Part shown: piece by piece, positions 14,784 through 21,812 of the stretch | How positions within the stretch are numbered: the stretch's first letter is position 1 | Layout of the letters: the number at the start of each line of letters is the position of its first letter | Source of the DNA: a virus | Virus record (IMG/VR): IMGVR_UViG_3300028837_002679 | Span: 1-28,340 of that record | Length of the DNA stretch: 28,340 nucleotides | Direction: 5' to 3' (one strand) | Made by a program: the position numbers and the translations under genes | The notes under the pieces: generated by a model | The model's input: only the letters and a program-made list of their open reading frames with translations | Told to the model about the DNA's origin: nothing | The model's database searches: none

Positions 14784-17325
14784 ATTTATAGTGCTCTCTG
14801 CCAAAGGCTTTAATTTCTTCCGCTTTTACTGGATAGTAGTATCCGCCGTCTTTGTGCTCCACCGGATCCTGCGGAAGAGGTTCGGAAGTTGCTTTCCATG
14901 TCTCCCACCGAGCGCCGTCCTTATCCCGCTTCAAACATTTGAAAACGAATCGTTCATTGAAAAAACTTTTGTTTCTTTCCGGAAGGCCTGGCCCCGGGTA
15001 TAAGAAATATTCGTGATAGTCTTTTCGCTGGATCCCGGATTTTACTCTTCCTTTCCAGATCAGCCCCATCCAGGAGTAAGTATGTGCAGTAGCACCCACA
15101 CCACCAGGAGGGATCAGGTAGCTGCCGCTTGTTATCTGGATCTCCTCCAGCATCTTTGCGCCCTCAGCCGAAATTGTAAGCTCTTTCTTTTCGCTTTCCT
15201 TTCTGAGTTTCTGCGGTTCTTCTGCTGATGGTTTCACCACGGCCATGCTGTGCTGCACATTCTTCCCGCCGGCAGTTTCCCGAAGTTCACCTTTCAGGTA
15301 TCGCATATAAGAGGGGATATCGTTATCAAGGATAACCCATTGTATCAGCTTCTTCTTCCCTAGATCCATCCGCAGATCCACGTGGATGGAATGGCCTTCC
15401 ATCAGCTCAGCCAGGGAGAGCTGCTTCTTTTCGTACTTCTCCACTTCTTCTGGCTTCAGACCACGAATATGCGTCTGAGCCCAGGCATCGCCTTCCTGGT
15501 AATCCGTATAGAACTCCTTCGGGAGCGGCTCTCCAGCTTTAGCATATTTCTTATATATCGGCTTAGGAATTTTGCCGTACTCAATGCTAGCTTTCACCGC
15601 ATCCTCCACGGTCGCCTTGCCTCTTAGCTCTCTCTCCGTGAATAGTGCTTTTTTCATCTGTTCTCTGCGGGCTGTCATCTCCGAAAGTCTCTCCAGGACC
15701 TGCATGGTATCCGGTGATTTCCGCTCAGGTACGGGCTGCATCACCACTGAGACGTAAGCTTTGAAATACGGTTTCTCCGGGTCGTCTGTCTTAAATCGGT
15801 TTACATCTTCCGAAGCTACCCGAAGTATACTTCCGATAGCTACTTTTTGCTTCGTGTTATCCGATTTCCCAATGTAGTTATATTTTTTCTCACCATATTC
15901 CACAACAGCTTTTTCATTCTTTCGTTCAATGGCGGATGCCCATTCTGGCGAAAGAGGTCCCACTGCCAGTGAATAATTCCAATTATCAGTCCTTTTCCCT
16001 TCTCGAATGATCTCATGTTTTCCCACCACCAATGTGTCTATCTCAAATTTTTCTTTGAATTTACACCACGACTTTCCTGAATAAGGTGCGTCCAAGAGCT
16101 TTATCATCGCCCCCTCGGATATGAATTTAGGTGTTGCTTTCATTACCAGCTCCATGGCTCTCTCTGCCGCTGAGACCGGAACCACATAAGATAAAGCTGG
16201 GCTGGTAAGTGTTATTACTGGTCTGACGAATTTGATATGTTCGGTATCTTTGAATTTTTCCAGAGCTTCCTTTCTCTCCTTCAGCGGCCAGGTCCTGGTG
16301 GAGTTTCCGTCCAGTTCGAGAATATCAAATACGTATACTCTTGCTCGTTTGCTCTTCTCTGTGGGATCGAACTTGCCGTTTATCAGCGCATTAATAGCGG
16401 TCCGATGGAGGACCTCATCACCATTCTCGCTGAGCATGACGATCTCAGCGTCCAGGACAAAGTTATCGTTATACATTTTTTCTAGCTCAGCGATCTGATA
16501 TGGGAGCCGTTCCGTCTTATCAGGAGTGGAAGTCTCCTCCGGGTCGGTGAAGATTATCGCTTTGCCACCATGTTTTTCCAGCCTGGTTCTCACGCCATCA
16601 AACTTTGCTTCAGTGATTACTTTCTGCTGCTCTTCCTGGAAGCCAGGGGTGTTTTCCAGGTCCTCCACCTCGAATATTCTGTATCCGGGTTTTTCCAGTT
16701 CCCATTTCAGCTTCGCTTTTTCTAATTTCACATCCTTGTTTTCAGGGAAAACAACATCCTGGATGAAAGTCTGAACGCCCTGGGGTACTGCTATACCCTT
16801 TGGGGTGTCATATCTCTCTTGCACAGTGAACTCATACGCGTAGAGAGATTTCTTACCAGGCCACCACGCTTCCCGCTCTTTTTCTGATATTTTGTGATCA
16901 CACTTTAGCTTCTCAAATTCTTTGAGGGAGATCCGTTTCGGCACTTTCAGCTTGATCACTCCATAAGCTTTATCTTCTGAAACCAGAATGAGCGGCTTCC
17001 CCACCATTCCTTTGAAAGCTCGTGCTTTAACGATCAGGGTCTTCTCGCCTTCCCAGATCCATCGACCGTGAGGTGGGACCAGGTAGATCCCCTGAAGATT
17101 TTTGTCTATCTCCCATTTGGAATAAGGGATTTTTCGCTTGTCGAACTCAGTCATTAGCAAATTGTATTTGGCCTCCAGATCCTTCTTGTCTATGTGTATC
17201 AGTTGCTCTTTCTTTTCCAAGGTATCGTACTTGCGAAACAACTGACGGCAGCGCAGCCGAAGCTCTCGCAAGTCGCTGTTTGACAATCCGATCAATGTCT
17301 CATGGGAGATGTCTTCAATTCGCAT
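14752..17325 (-). CDS. ATP-dependent DNA ligase with N-terminal ASCH/PUA-like and C-terminal LigD 3'-phosphoesterase-like domains
   Basis: 857 residues from ATG 17325, preceded by GGAGGAAGAAAAGGAAA and overlapping the portal stop by 11 bases. Residues 80-168 (HGRWIWEGEKTLIVKAR...) resemble ASCH/PUA-like folds. The ligase core shows motif I K241-F-D-G-V-R, motif III FVLDAEIVM (289-297), IIIa VYVFDI (330-335), IV EGAMIK (404-409) and V WCKFKEK (420-426), then an OB-fold (IGSILRVASEDVNRF, about 497-535). K241 should be adenylated by ATP. Residues 645-660, HSIHVDLRMDLGKKKLIQWV, resemble the H-x-D-x-R...W core of the LigD 3'-phosphoesterase domain. The last 150 residues (SGSYLIPPGGVGATAHTYSW) are an extra beta-rich domain ending in the tail shared with the retropepsin. 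A ligase between portal and head protease is unusual; nick sealing of packaged or ejected DNA is inference. Confidence 0.8.
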   Translation of the reverse strand: MRIEDISHETLIGLSNSDLRELRLRCRQLFRKYDTLEKKEQLIHIDKKDLEAKYNLLMTEFDKRKIPYSKWEIDKNLQGIYLVPPHGRWIWEGEKTLIVKARAFKGMVGKPLILVSEDKAYGVIKLKVPKRISLKEFEKLKCDHKISEKEREAWWPGKKSLYAYEFTVQERYDTPKGIAVPQGVQTFIQDVVFPENKDVKLEKAKLKWELEKPGYRIFEVEDLENTPGFQEEQQKVITEAKFDGVRTRLEKHGGKAIIFTDPEETSTPDKTERLPYQIAELEKMYNDNFVLDAEIVMLSENGDEVLHRTAINALINGKFDPTEKSKRARVYVFDILELDGNSTRTWPLKERKEALEKFKDTEHIKFVRPVITLTSPALSYVVPVSAAERAMELVMKATPKFISEGAMIKLLDAPYSGKSWCKFKEKFEIDTLVVGKHEIIREGKRTDNWNYSLAVGPLSPEWASAIERKNEKAVVEYGEKKYNYIGKSDNTKQKVAIGSILRVASEDVNRFKTDDPEKPYFKAYVSVVMQPVPERKSPDTMQVLERLSEMTARREQMKKALFTERELRGKATVEDAVKASIEYGKIPKPIYKKYAKAGEPLPKEFYTDYQEGDAWAQTHIRGLKPEEVEKYEKKQLSLAELMEGHSIHVDLRMDLGKKKLIQWVILDNDIPSYMRYLKGELRETAGGKNVQHSMAVVKPSAEEPQKLRKESEKKELTISAEGAKMLEEIQITSGSYLIPPGGVGATAHTYSWMGLIWKGRVKSGIQRKDYHEYFLYPGPGLPERNKSFFNERFVFKCLKRDKDGARWETWKATSEPLPQDPVEHKDGGYYYPVKAEEIKAFGREHYKYGQKAPVSKN
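16729..16757 (-). repeat. Copy of the dispersed 24-bp palindromic-core repeat inside the ligase gene
   Basis: The core GTTTTCAGGGAAAAC (16738-16752) is the reverse complement of GTTTTCCCTGAAAAC, and flanks match too: read on the minus strand it runs from GATGTT through the core to AAGGATGT, nearly identical to 25583-25612 on the plus strand. It is translated in frame as DVVFPENKDV, between the ASCH-like and ligase domains. Confidence 0.7.
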
Positions 17326-18760
17326 TTTCCTTTTCTTCCTCCATGTATTTGCCCCATTGAACTCCGGCGGCATCAAGCACGTCTACAGGAATTAAGCTTC
17401 GATTCATATAGAATCTATCCCCAAGCGGATACGGCTCGCCCAGGTCCAGTGTGCCCCTTGCCTGGTTGGGTGTTTCCAACCCATGTTCTATTCTTTTACA
17501 GTGTCTATCTAATTCTTTGTCTTCATCCTCTGTATCTAGCTCGTTCAGTTCCCATTTATAGGACGAACATCCAAGGCCTTCTTCTAGGAGCTTCCTGTTC
17601 ACTATATTTTCTACATCCTCCTGTAGGGGATTCACAACGCTTTGTTTATAGATTTTAGTTGCCTCTTCTGCGATATTTCCGCCTAATCTGCCGACTATTG
17701 CGATCCCTTTTCTGGAGGGCGGCATAGAATACGATGACCAAATGTCCTCCCTGTATAACTGAACCATCAACCTGAAGCTTCCTTCCTTCGATTCTACTGA
17801 GAGTTTTTGTGCTTCGATCTCCCCGCCGGTGGGAAGTTGCAGGACCAGGGTTTTATGGGCGTTGTCTGAGCCTTTAACTTCTGTGTTCATGAAGTTACGG
17901 ATTTTCTGATCGCTGCCTGGTTTCCACTTCCCGGTGAGTGTTACCATGTAGGTGGGAACTCCGTAGCTCTCGAAAAATGAGATATTGTAATCTCTCGCGC
18001 CGATCAGCAGTATCACGCTGCCTACTGCGGGCAAGATTAGCGGAACACCGTAGTGGATGTACCTGGGATGATGTCTCCGATAGAATATCAGCTCGTTAGC
18101 CGCATCTTCTATATCAAAGCTCCCCTCTTCTCCTGTTTTGGGTGAGATTTGTATTGGATCGTCATCTCCATCTTTCAGGCCGAATTTCTTGAACCATAGC
18201 TCCTGTGATCCTCGCCGCCGGCAGTATTTCCGGCCGGATCTGTGGATCCACATCTCGTAAGCCGCGGTATCGTATATCTCCACTACCTCGCCGCCGGCGT
18301 TTCGTACCACCTGAAGAGCCCAGTAACCCAATACTCCCCAATCAATCATCAGTGCTTCTAGAATCCCCCGCAGAGAATCGTCGGGATTTGGGTGTTCCAG
18401 GAAGGCCTCTATTTTCTCTCGCTCTTCTTTGTTCTCCTTTTTGTCTTGCTTTAGTTGCAAACTCCCTCCGAGTCCAGCTATGTCGCTTGCGATCTGGTTC
18501 ACCGTCCCCGCGAAGATTGGATTGTGATCATAGAGTGCGAGAAAGGATTCCGGTTCGTAGGGCCTGGGACGCAGATCCAGACCAGAATACCAGCTCTTTT
18601 CCTCTTCCAATTCTTTCTTGCCTTTGCTTATCTCGAACTCCCGCAAGGTTTTGAATGGAACCAGGCTTTGTGCATCTGTGTAGATAAACACCTCGCCCAC
18701 GATCTCCTCCGGCTGGTGAATCTCAGGCTCTTTCCACACGAATGGATTGCGGATTTTCAT
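17315..18760 (-). CDS. Phage portal protein (PBSX/XkdE-like family)
   Basis: 481 residues; ATG preceded by AAGAAGGAGGCATCTAA. The N-terminal region (FLALYDHNPIFAGTVNQIASDIAGLGG) is the typical portal start 'l..l.e.np...r.I...a.di'. Residues 120-165 (LRGILEALMIDWGVLGYWALQVVRNAGG) are the usual 'l...G.a.le..rd..G' segment. HHPRYIHYGVPLILPAVGSVILLIGARDYNISFF around residue 235-270 gives the 'YG.s.l..a...i......yn..ff.n' stem signature, and MPPSRKGIAIVGRLGGN the later helix. Portals of this type occur with XkdF proteases, as here. The dodecameric portal is the DNA gate and packaging motor base. Overlaps the ligase start by 11 bases. Confidence 0.88.
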   Translation of the reverse strand: MKIRNPFVWKEPEIHQPEEIVGEVFIYTDAQSLVPFKTLREFEISKGKKELEEEKSWYSGLDLRPRPYEPESFLALYDHNPIFAGTVNQIASDIAGLGGSLQLKQDKKENKEEREKIEAFLEHPNPDDSLRGILEALMIDWGVLGYWALQVVRNAGGEVVEIYDTAAYEMWIHRSGRKYCRRRGSQELWFKKFGLKDGDDDPIQISPKTGEEGSFDIEDAANELIFYRRHHPRYIHYGVPLILPAVGSVILLIGARDYNISFFESYGVPTYMVTLTGKWKPGSDQKIRNFMNTEVKGSDNAHKTLVLQLPTGGEIEAQKLSVESKEGSFRLMVQLYREDIWSSYSMPPSRKGIAIVGRLGGNIAEEATKIYKQSVVNPLQEDVENIVNRKLLEEGLGCSSYKWELNELDTEDEDKELDRHCKRIEHGLETPNQARGTLDLGEPYPLGDRFYMNRSLIPVDVLDAAGVQWGKYMEEEKENAN

Positions 18761-18792
18761 TTAGATGCCTCCTTCTTCTGCATTGAATAGCA

Positions 18793-19965
18793 TCAAGTAT
18801 TGCGAATACCAGCCAACCTCCGAGTGACGAGAAGAATAGTATTCCCTTGCCAGTGATCTTTAGCGCGTCTATTCAGGAATTTCATGCCCTCTTCTTCTGG
18901 TTCAACTTCTGCTCCGCCTACATAGGGTAGAACCGGATAGCCTTGCTCTTTAAGCCTATCGTAGGGGCCTTTCCCCAGACCAACAACGTCGATGTTAGCT
19001 GACTCTGGCTCATATTTTTCTATCACCATAGCCAGCTCTCTAGCAGTCTGCATTGTATCTTCAAAAGAGGAGCGATGCACAATTCTCGCCACAGGCCCCC
19101 AGCGCATTACCGCCACGGTCATATTTGCTCCACCAGCGGCAATATCGATCCCCATGCGTTTGGGTGAGGTTGCTTCGCATTCACGATACATAGCTGCCTT
19201 AACCCATTTGTATGGGAATACTAAGTAACTTTCCAGCATTGCCTCCCAATCGCTTTCCAGGTAACGGAGCACCCACTCTTCTGGATATAACTCTCTGAGC
19301 CGTTGTTCATAATCGGGTGGGAGATGAGGATTGTCCCGTGGTAAAGCTTCCACGTAGCGATGATCAGGTAGATCCTGGTCGATGAACCTGGTTTTCAGCC
19401 ACCCGGGCTCGGGATTTCCTGCCAGCAAGCCTCGATACCGGATGCCGGGCGCCTTTAGTCTCAACCTGCTGCATAGCATAAGGAAGACATCTTCCGGAAC
19501 TTCGCCTGCCTCGTCTATAGCAATCCAGCCAAGCGACAAAGATCCCAGGTGCTTGAGAGGATCGCTACCAGCGGAAGGTTTCAAGCCACCGTAATAAATC
19601 TCTGAGTTGTTGATCAACCTATACCATTGCTCGGCTTTGTTCTGTTGTGCTACTATTTCATTTGGAAGAAATTCCTGGAAGGTCTTGAAGGTGGTTTTTT
19701 TGAATATCCTGTTTTCCCATCTGCAGATGAGGCCCCGATTATTCGGGGTGTCCAGGGAGAGCTGTATGCCTTCGGTGCTGAGGAAAACCGATTTCCCGCC
19801 GCCCACCGCACCGCCATATAAGAGATATAGCTCAGGAGCGGTGTGGGCAATACATTGTTTCTCGGTCGGCCTATATATCTGACTCAGATCTATTGTTGTT
19901 GTTTTCCCTGAAAACATTGTCGTTGCTTTCTCTGAAAACAATGTCTTTGTTGCCACTGAAGCCAT
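18793..19965 (-). CDS. Terminase large subunit, apparently truncated at its C-terminus
   Basis: 390 residues from ATG 19965, chosen because GAGGAAT lies 9 bases upstream; an ATG at 20031 lacks a good site. Walker A GGAVGGGKS (51-59), Walker B/coupling WIAIDEAGEV (D151, E152) and the LLAGNPEPG motif (about 180-188) define the packaging ATPase. The nuclease domain starts at MGIDIAAGGANMTVAV (D274) with a second acidic strand ANIDVVGLG (D326). After FLNRRAKDHW the protein ends quickly (...LAGIRNT), 30 bases before the portal start. The usual last nuclease helix with an Asp ('SPD.aDAl' type) is missing. Residues 6-24 are encoded by the 24-bp repeat array. The enzyme would pump and cut concatemeric DNA; cutting competence is doubtful. 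Confidence 0.85.
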   Translation of the reverse strand: MASVATKTLFSEKATTMFSGKTTTIDLSQIYRPTEKQCIAHTAPELYLLYGGAVGGGKSVFLSTEGIQLSLDTPNNRGLICRWENRIFKKTTFKTFQEFLPNEIVAQQNKAEQWYRLINNSEIYYGGLKPSAGSDPLKHLGSLSLGWIAIDEAGEVPEDVFLMLCSRLRLKAPGIRYRGLLAGNPEPGWLKTRFIDQDLPDHRYVEALPRDNPHLPPDYEQRLRELYPEEWVLRYLESDWEAMLESYLVFPYKWVKAAMYRECEATSPKRMGIDIAAGGANMTVAVMRWGPVARIVHRSSFEDTMQTARELAMVIEKYEPESANIDVVGLGKGPYDRLKEQGYPVLPYVGGAEVEPEEEGMKFLNRRAKDHWQGNTILLVTRRLAGIRNT

Positions 19966-20164
19966 TGCGTAATTCCTCGAATGATTTTGTTTTCTCTGAA
20001 AACAATGATTCTGCTCTATGGAACTGGTCAAGTAATTTCATGATACATGAGCGGCTAGCTTTGATCCGGTATTTGCCTGATAGTATGACAAATTCTTCTC
20101 TTTCGACATGCTTTACCTGCAGGTTTTCGCTGAGCTGAATAATTTCGATATTCATTGCACTCAT
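19871..20164 (-). CDS. Small unknown protein with repeat-derived C-terminus
   Basis: 97 residues; ATG directly after the stop of the 69-aa gene (TAAATG). Residues 1-50 look like a compact alpha/beta domain (NIEIIQLSENLQVKHVEREEF, then SRSCIMKLLDQF). From residue 52 on it is translated from the 24-bp palindromic repeats (IVFRESNDNVFRENNNN), so the tail is probably unstructured. It overlaps the terminase start by 95 bases in another frame, so the repeats are read in two frames here. No family recognised. Confidence 0.5.
   Translation of the reverse strand: MSAMNIEIIQLSENLQVKHVEREEFVILSGKYRIKASRSCIMKLLDQFHRAESLFSEKTKSFEELRNGFSGNKDIVFRESNDNVFRENNNNRSESDI
19901..20003 (+). repeat. 24-bp repeat array with palindromic core GTTTTCYCTGAAAAC
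   Basis: Cores at 19901-19915 (GTTTTCCCTGAAAAC), 19925-19939 (GCTTTCTCTGAAAAC), a degenerate one at 19949-19963 (GTTGCCACTGAAGCC) and 19989-20003 (GTTTTCTCTGAAAAC). Starts are 24, 24 and 40 bases apart. The 9-base spacers are related (ATTGTCGTT, AATGTCTTT, AATGATTCT after the last). Each core has 6-bp inverted arms round 3 bases. Confidence 0.8.
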
Positions 20165-20374
20165 TTATATCTCTACGGCGAATGACTCGAATGTCACGAT
20201 AGCTGTTCCATTATTCTGCCTATCAATAACACATCTGTCAAATTCAAAGGAGTTTCCGTATAGTTCCTTCCCTTTTGCTAAAACCAGGGCATAGAAATCT
20301 GTATCGCTCCGTTGGTTTGTGCCATCCTCTGCTGTTCTTCCCTGTTCAGACGATACTATAATATCTTTAAGCAT
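20165..20374 (-). CDS. Small unknown protein of 69 residues
   Basis: First gene of the leftward structural operon: ATG preceded by GAGGAGGCTATC, an excellent site, after a long structured leader. The sequence (MLKDIIVSSEQGRTAEDGTN... FYALVLAKGKELYGNSFEF... GTAIVTFESFAVEI) looks like a small alpha/beta protein with no motif I know. The next gene starts directly at its stop codon. Confidence 0.6.
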   Translation of the reverse strand: MLKDIIVSSEQGRTAEDGTNQRSDTDFYALVLAKGKELYGNSFEFDRCVIDRQNNGTAIVTFESFAVEI

Positions 20375-20553
20375 GATAGCCTCCTCAGCATCTCCGGATA
20401 CCTTAAAGCATTACTATCAATTTGCGGCAAATTGAACGCTTTAACTGATTTATAAATCAATCAACCATAGAGTAAAAAAAAAGAGAGGTTAAAGCAACAC
20501 TTTAATTATTTATAAATAACTAATGATAACTTATCCTCATTTGGAGTACTTCA
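20375..20553 (-). promoter_or_regulatory. Structured leader of the terminase-portal operon, attenuator-like
   Basis: Untranslated leader of about 180 bases. In RNA order: palindrome TTATTTATAAATAA (20519-20506); TTAAAG (20505-20500) pairing with CTTTAA (20494-20489); nine T (20482-20474); palindrome GATTTATAAATC (20458-20447); GTTAAAGC (20445-20438); a 7-bp hairpin CAATTTG/CAAATTG (20434-20418); GCTTTAA (20409-20403); then the ribosome-binding site. GCTTTAAC at 20495-20488 can instead pair over 8 bp with GTTAAAGC at 20445-20438, so two folds exclude each other. The first stem is AT-rich and would be a weak terminator. Confidence 0.5.
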
Positions 20554-20559
20554 TTCTAT

Positions 20560-20588
20560 ATTGTACTTACTTCGCATCAAACTGTCAA
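20560..20588 (-). promoter_or_regulatory. Strong sigma-70-type promoter for the terminase-portal operon
   Basis: Minus strand: -35 TTGACA (20588-20583), 17-bp spacer, -10 TACAAT (20565-20560). It is the best candidate start of the leftward structural operon and is followed by the structured leader. Confidence 0.8.
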
Positions 20589-20628
20589 GGAAAACTAGCT
20601 AATCGGCCTCTTTTCTGCTTACTCCTGG

Positions 20629-20850
20629 CTATTCTTTCTTGGGGGACGGTTTCTTCGGACCAGCATCCGCGTCAGGTTTTGGCTTATCTCCTGAAGATGC
20701 TTGTGGTCTATTACTTGAAGATGCCTGTGGTCTACTGCTCGGCGGTGGGGTTGGCCAAGGTCGCGGACGTTGCTTTTTCTCAGCCACAAGTGTTTCTCCC
20801 GGTTTATCCTTTTTGAGAATGCCTGTCAATATTTTCTTCTCCTTAGACAT
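20629..20850 (-). CDS. Proline-rich low-complexity peptide
   Basis: 73 residues; ATG overlaps the previous stop (TAATG) and has AAAGGAG 6 bases upstream, so it is translated. The N-terminal 25 residues are Lys-rich; residues 28-70 are Pro/Ser/Lys-rich with an 8-residue repeat (RPQASSSN, RPQASSGD) made by a 24-bp tandem DNA repeat. It is probably disordered. It is the last gene of the leftward accessory block. No function can be proposed. Confidence 0.6.
   Translation of the reverse strand: MSKEKKILTGILKKDKPGETLVAEKKQRPRPWPTPPPSSRPQASSSNRPQASSGDKPKPDADAGPKKPSPKKE
20691..20738 (+). repeat. 24-bp tandem repeat in the proline-rich gene
   Basis: Two units, 20691-20714 and 20715-20738, identical at 20 of 24 positions (core TGAAGATGCYTGTGGTCTAY). 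Unrelated in sequence to the palindromic 24-bp repeat, but with the same unit length of eight codons. Confidence 0.75.
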
Positions 20851-21401
20851 TATTGACTCCTTTCTTCAGTTTCTAATCCCCTAGACTTGATAACGTTCCA
20901 CCAGCTTTCTTCCCATAATTTGGTATCACGACCAGGTAAATCAGGTGAATCTTCTTCTGCTAGTGGTTCCATATATCTGGTGTGCTTATACTCTCGAACA
21001 ATGTCATCTAGATTTTGACCTATCTCAAAATCGAACCACATCATTTCATATTGCGATTGGATCTGATGCCATTTGCCATTTAAGCGAGACATGTCTCGTA
21101 TCGTCTTTTTCCAATCTAGCAGATAAAGTCCGTGTGCAATGCCAGCCATGAAAAAGGATATTATTTTCCATGCAAGTCCTATTGTTTTAACTACAGGATG
21201 TGAACTTCCAGCTAAAGATGCTAACCATGATATGAACCAGCCTCCCACAACACCTGAAGTTGTATATGCCAGGACTAGCCCGAAGAACCTTTGTTTTTTC
21301 TCCCATTTCCTACTTTTAGTGCCCCAGTAGAAGACGCTGAGTTCTGCATTTAGCATGGAATCCCAGATAGCGTTTCTGAGAGCTTCACTTCCTATTTGCA
21401 A
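20850..21401 (-). CDS. Two-helix membrane protein, SLATT-like
   Basis: 183 residues from a TTG with AAAGGAGAGGACAA upstream. Residues 35-62 and 70-96 are hydrophobic and probably transmembrane (FGLVLAYTTSGVVGGWFISW; VKTIGLAWKIISFFMAGIAH), followed by a long charged helix (LDWKKTIRDMSRLNGKWHQI...) and an acidic, Trp-containing C-terminus. A helix, two membrane helices, then a soluble helix is the layout of SLATT-domain proteins, which often serve as membrane effectors in bacterial defence or conflict systems. This is a shape-based resemblance only. It could be a phage accessory membrane protein such as a superinfection-exclusion factor. Confidence 0.6.
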   Translation of the reverse strand: MQIGSEALRNAIWDSMLNAELSVFYWGTKSRKWEKKQRFFGLVLAYTTSGVVGGWFISWLASLAGSSHPVVKTIGLAWKIISFFMAGIAHGLYLLDWKKTIRDMSRLNGKWHQIQSQYEMMWFDFEIGQNLDDIVREYKHTRYMEPLAEEDSPDLPGRDTKLWEESWWNVIKSRGLETEERSQ

Positions 21402-21485
21402 TTGTCCTCTCCTTTTTCCTTTCCGTGCTGGATCTCCCTTCTAATCCCTGCTGCCCACCTCCCTCTCTTCAAACTTTCTAGCAGA

Positions 21486-21812
21486 TCAAATGTCAGGAAC
21501 GTCAAATTCCAATACCGCATCATGAAACTCAGTCCATTGATCTTCGGTGGAAAAGCGAACCGCTAACTTGTAGCCCACCGGGAGATCATATTTACCCCCT
21601 GCGCGGAATGTGGCGTCTGCAATCTCTGTGACTTCCACCAATTTGCGAAAACCTGGCCAGGCGTCTTCGCTAAGACACAGGATCAGTGTGTCCTCAAAAA
21701 TTACCATTACATTTTTGAAGATTTTATCATCTGCCCGGATTTCATCATGATACAGTCTAAAACCAGCACCCGCATCAACAATGACGTCCCATTCATCTTT
21801 TTTTTGCTTCAT
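21486..21812 (-). CDS. Unknown 108-residue protein
   Basis: ATG preceded by AAAGGAGTCATA; overlaps the end of the nuclease gene by 20 bases. The sequence alternates strands and helices (WDVIVDAGAGFRLYHDEIRA; FKNVMVIFEDTLILCLSEDAW; YKLAVRFSTEDQWTEFHDAV), suggesting a compact alpha/beta domain. No cysteine pairs or enzyme motif. It is part of the leftward accessory operon between a lipoprotein nuclease and a membrane protein. Confidence 0.6.
   Translation of the reverse strand: MKQKKDEWDVIVDAGAGFRLYHDEIRADDKIFKNVMVIFEDTLILCLSEDAWPGFRKLVEVTEIADATFRAGGKYDLPVGYKLAVRFSTEDQWTEFHDAVLEFDVPDI

Noticed and set aside
19901-20003. CRISPR array
   Set aside because: The repeats are regular, but the 9-base spacers are far too short and are themselves related, and there are no cas genes.
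19966-20031. Terminase start at ATG 20031
   Set aside because: It adds 22 residues translated partly from repeats, has no ribosome-binding site and deepens overlap with the 97-aa gene; the ATG at 19965 has GAGGAAT at the right distance.
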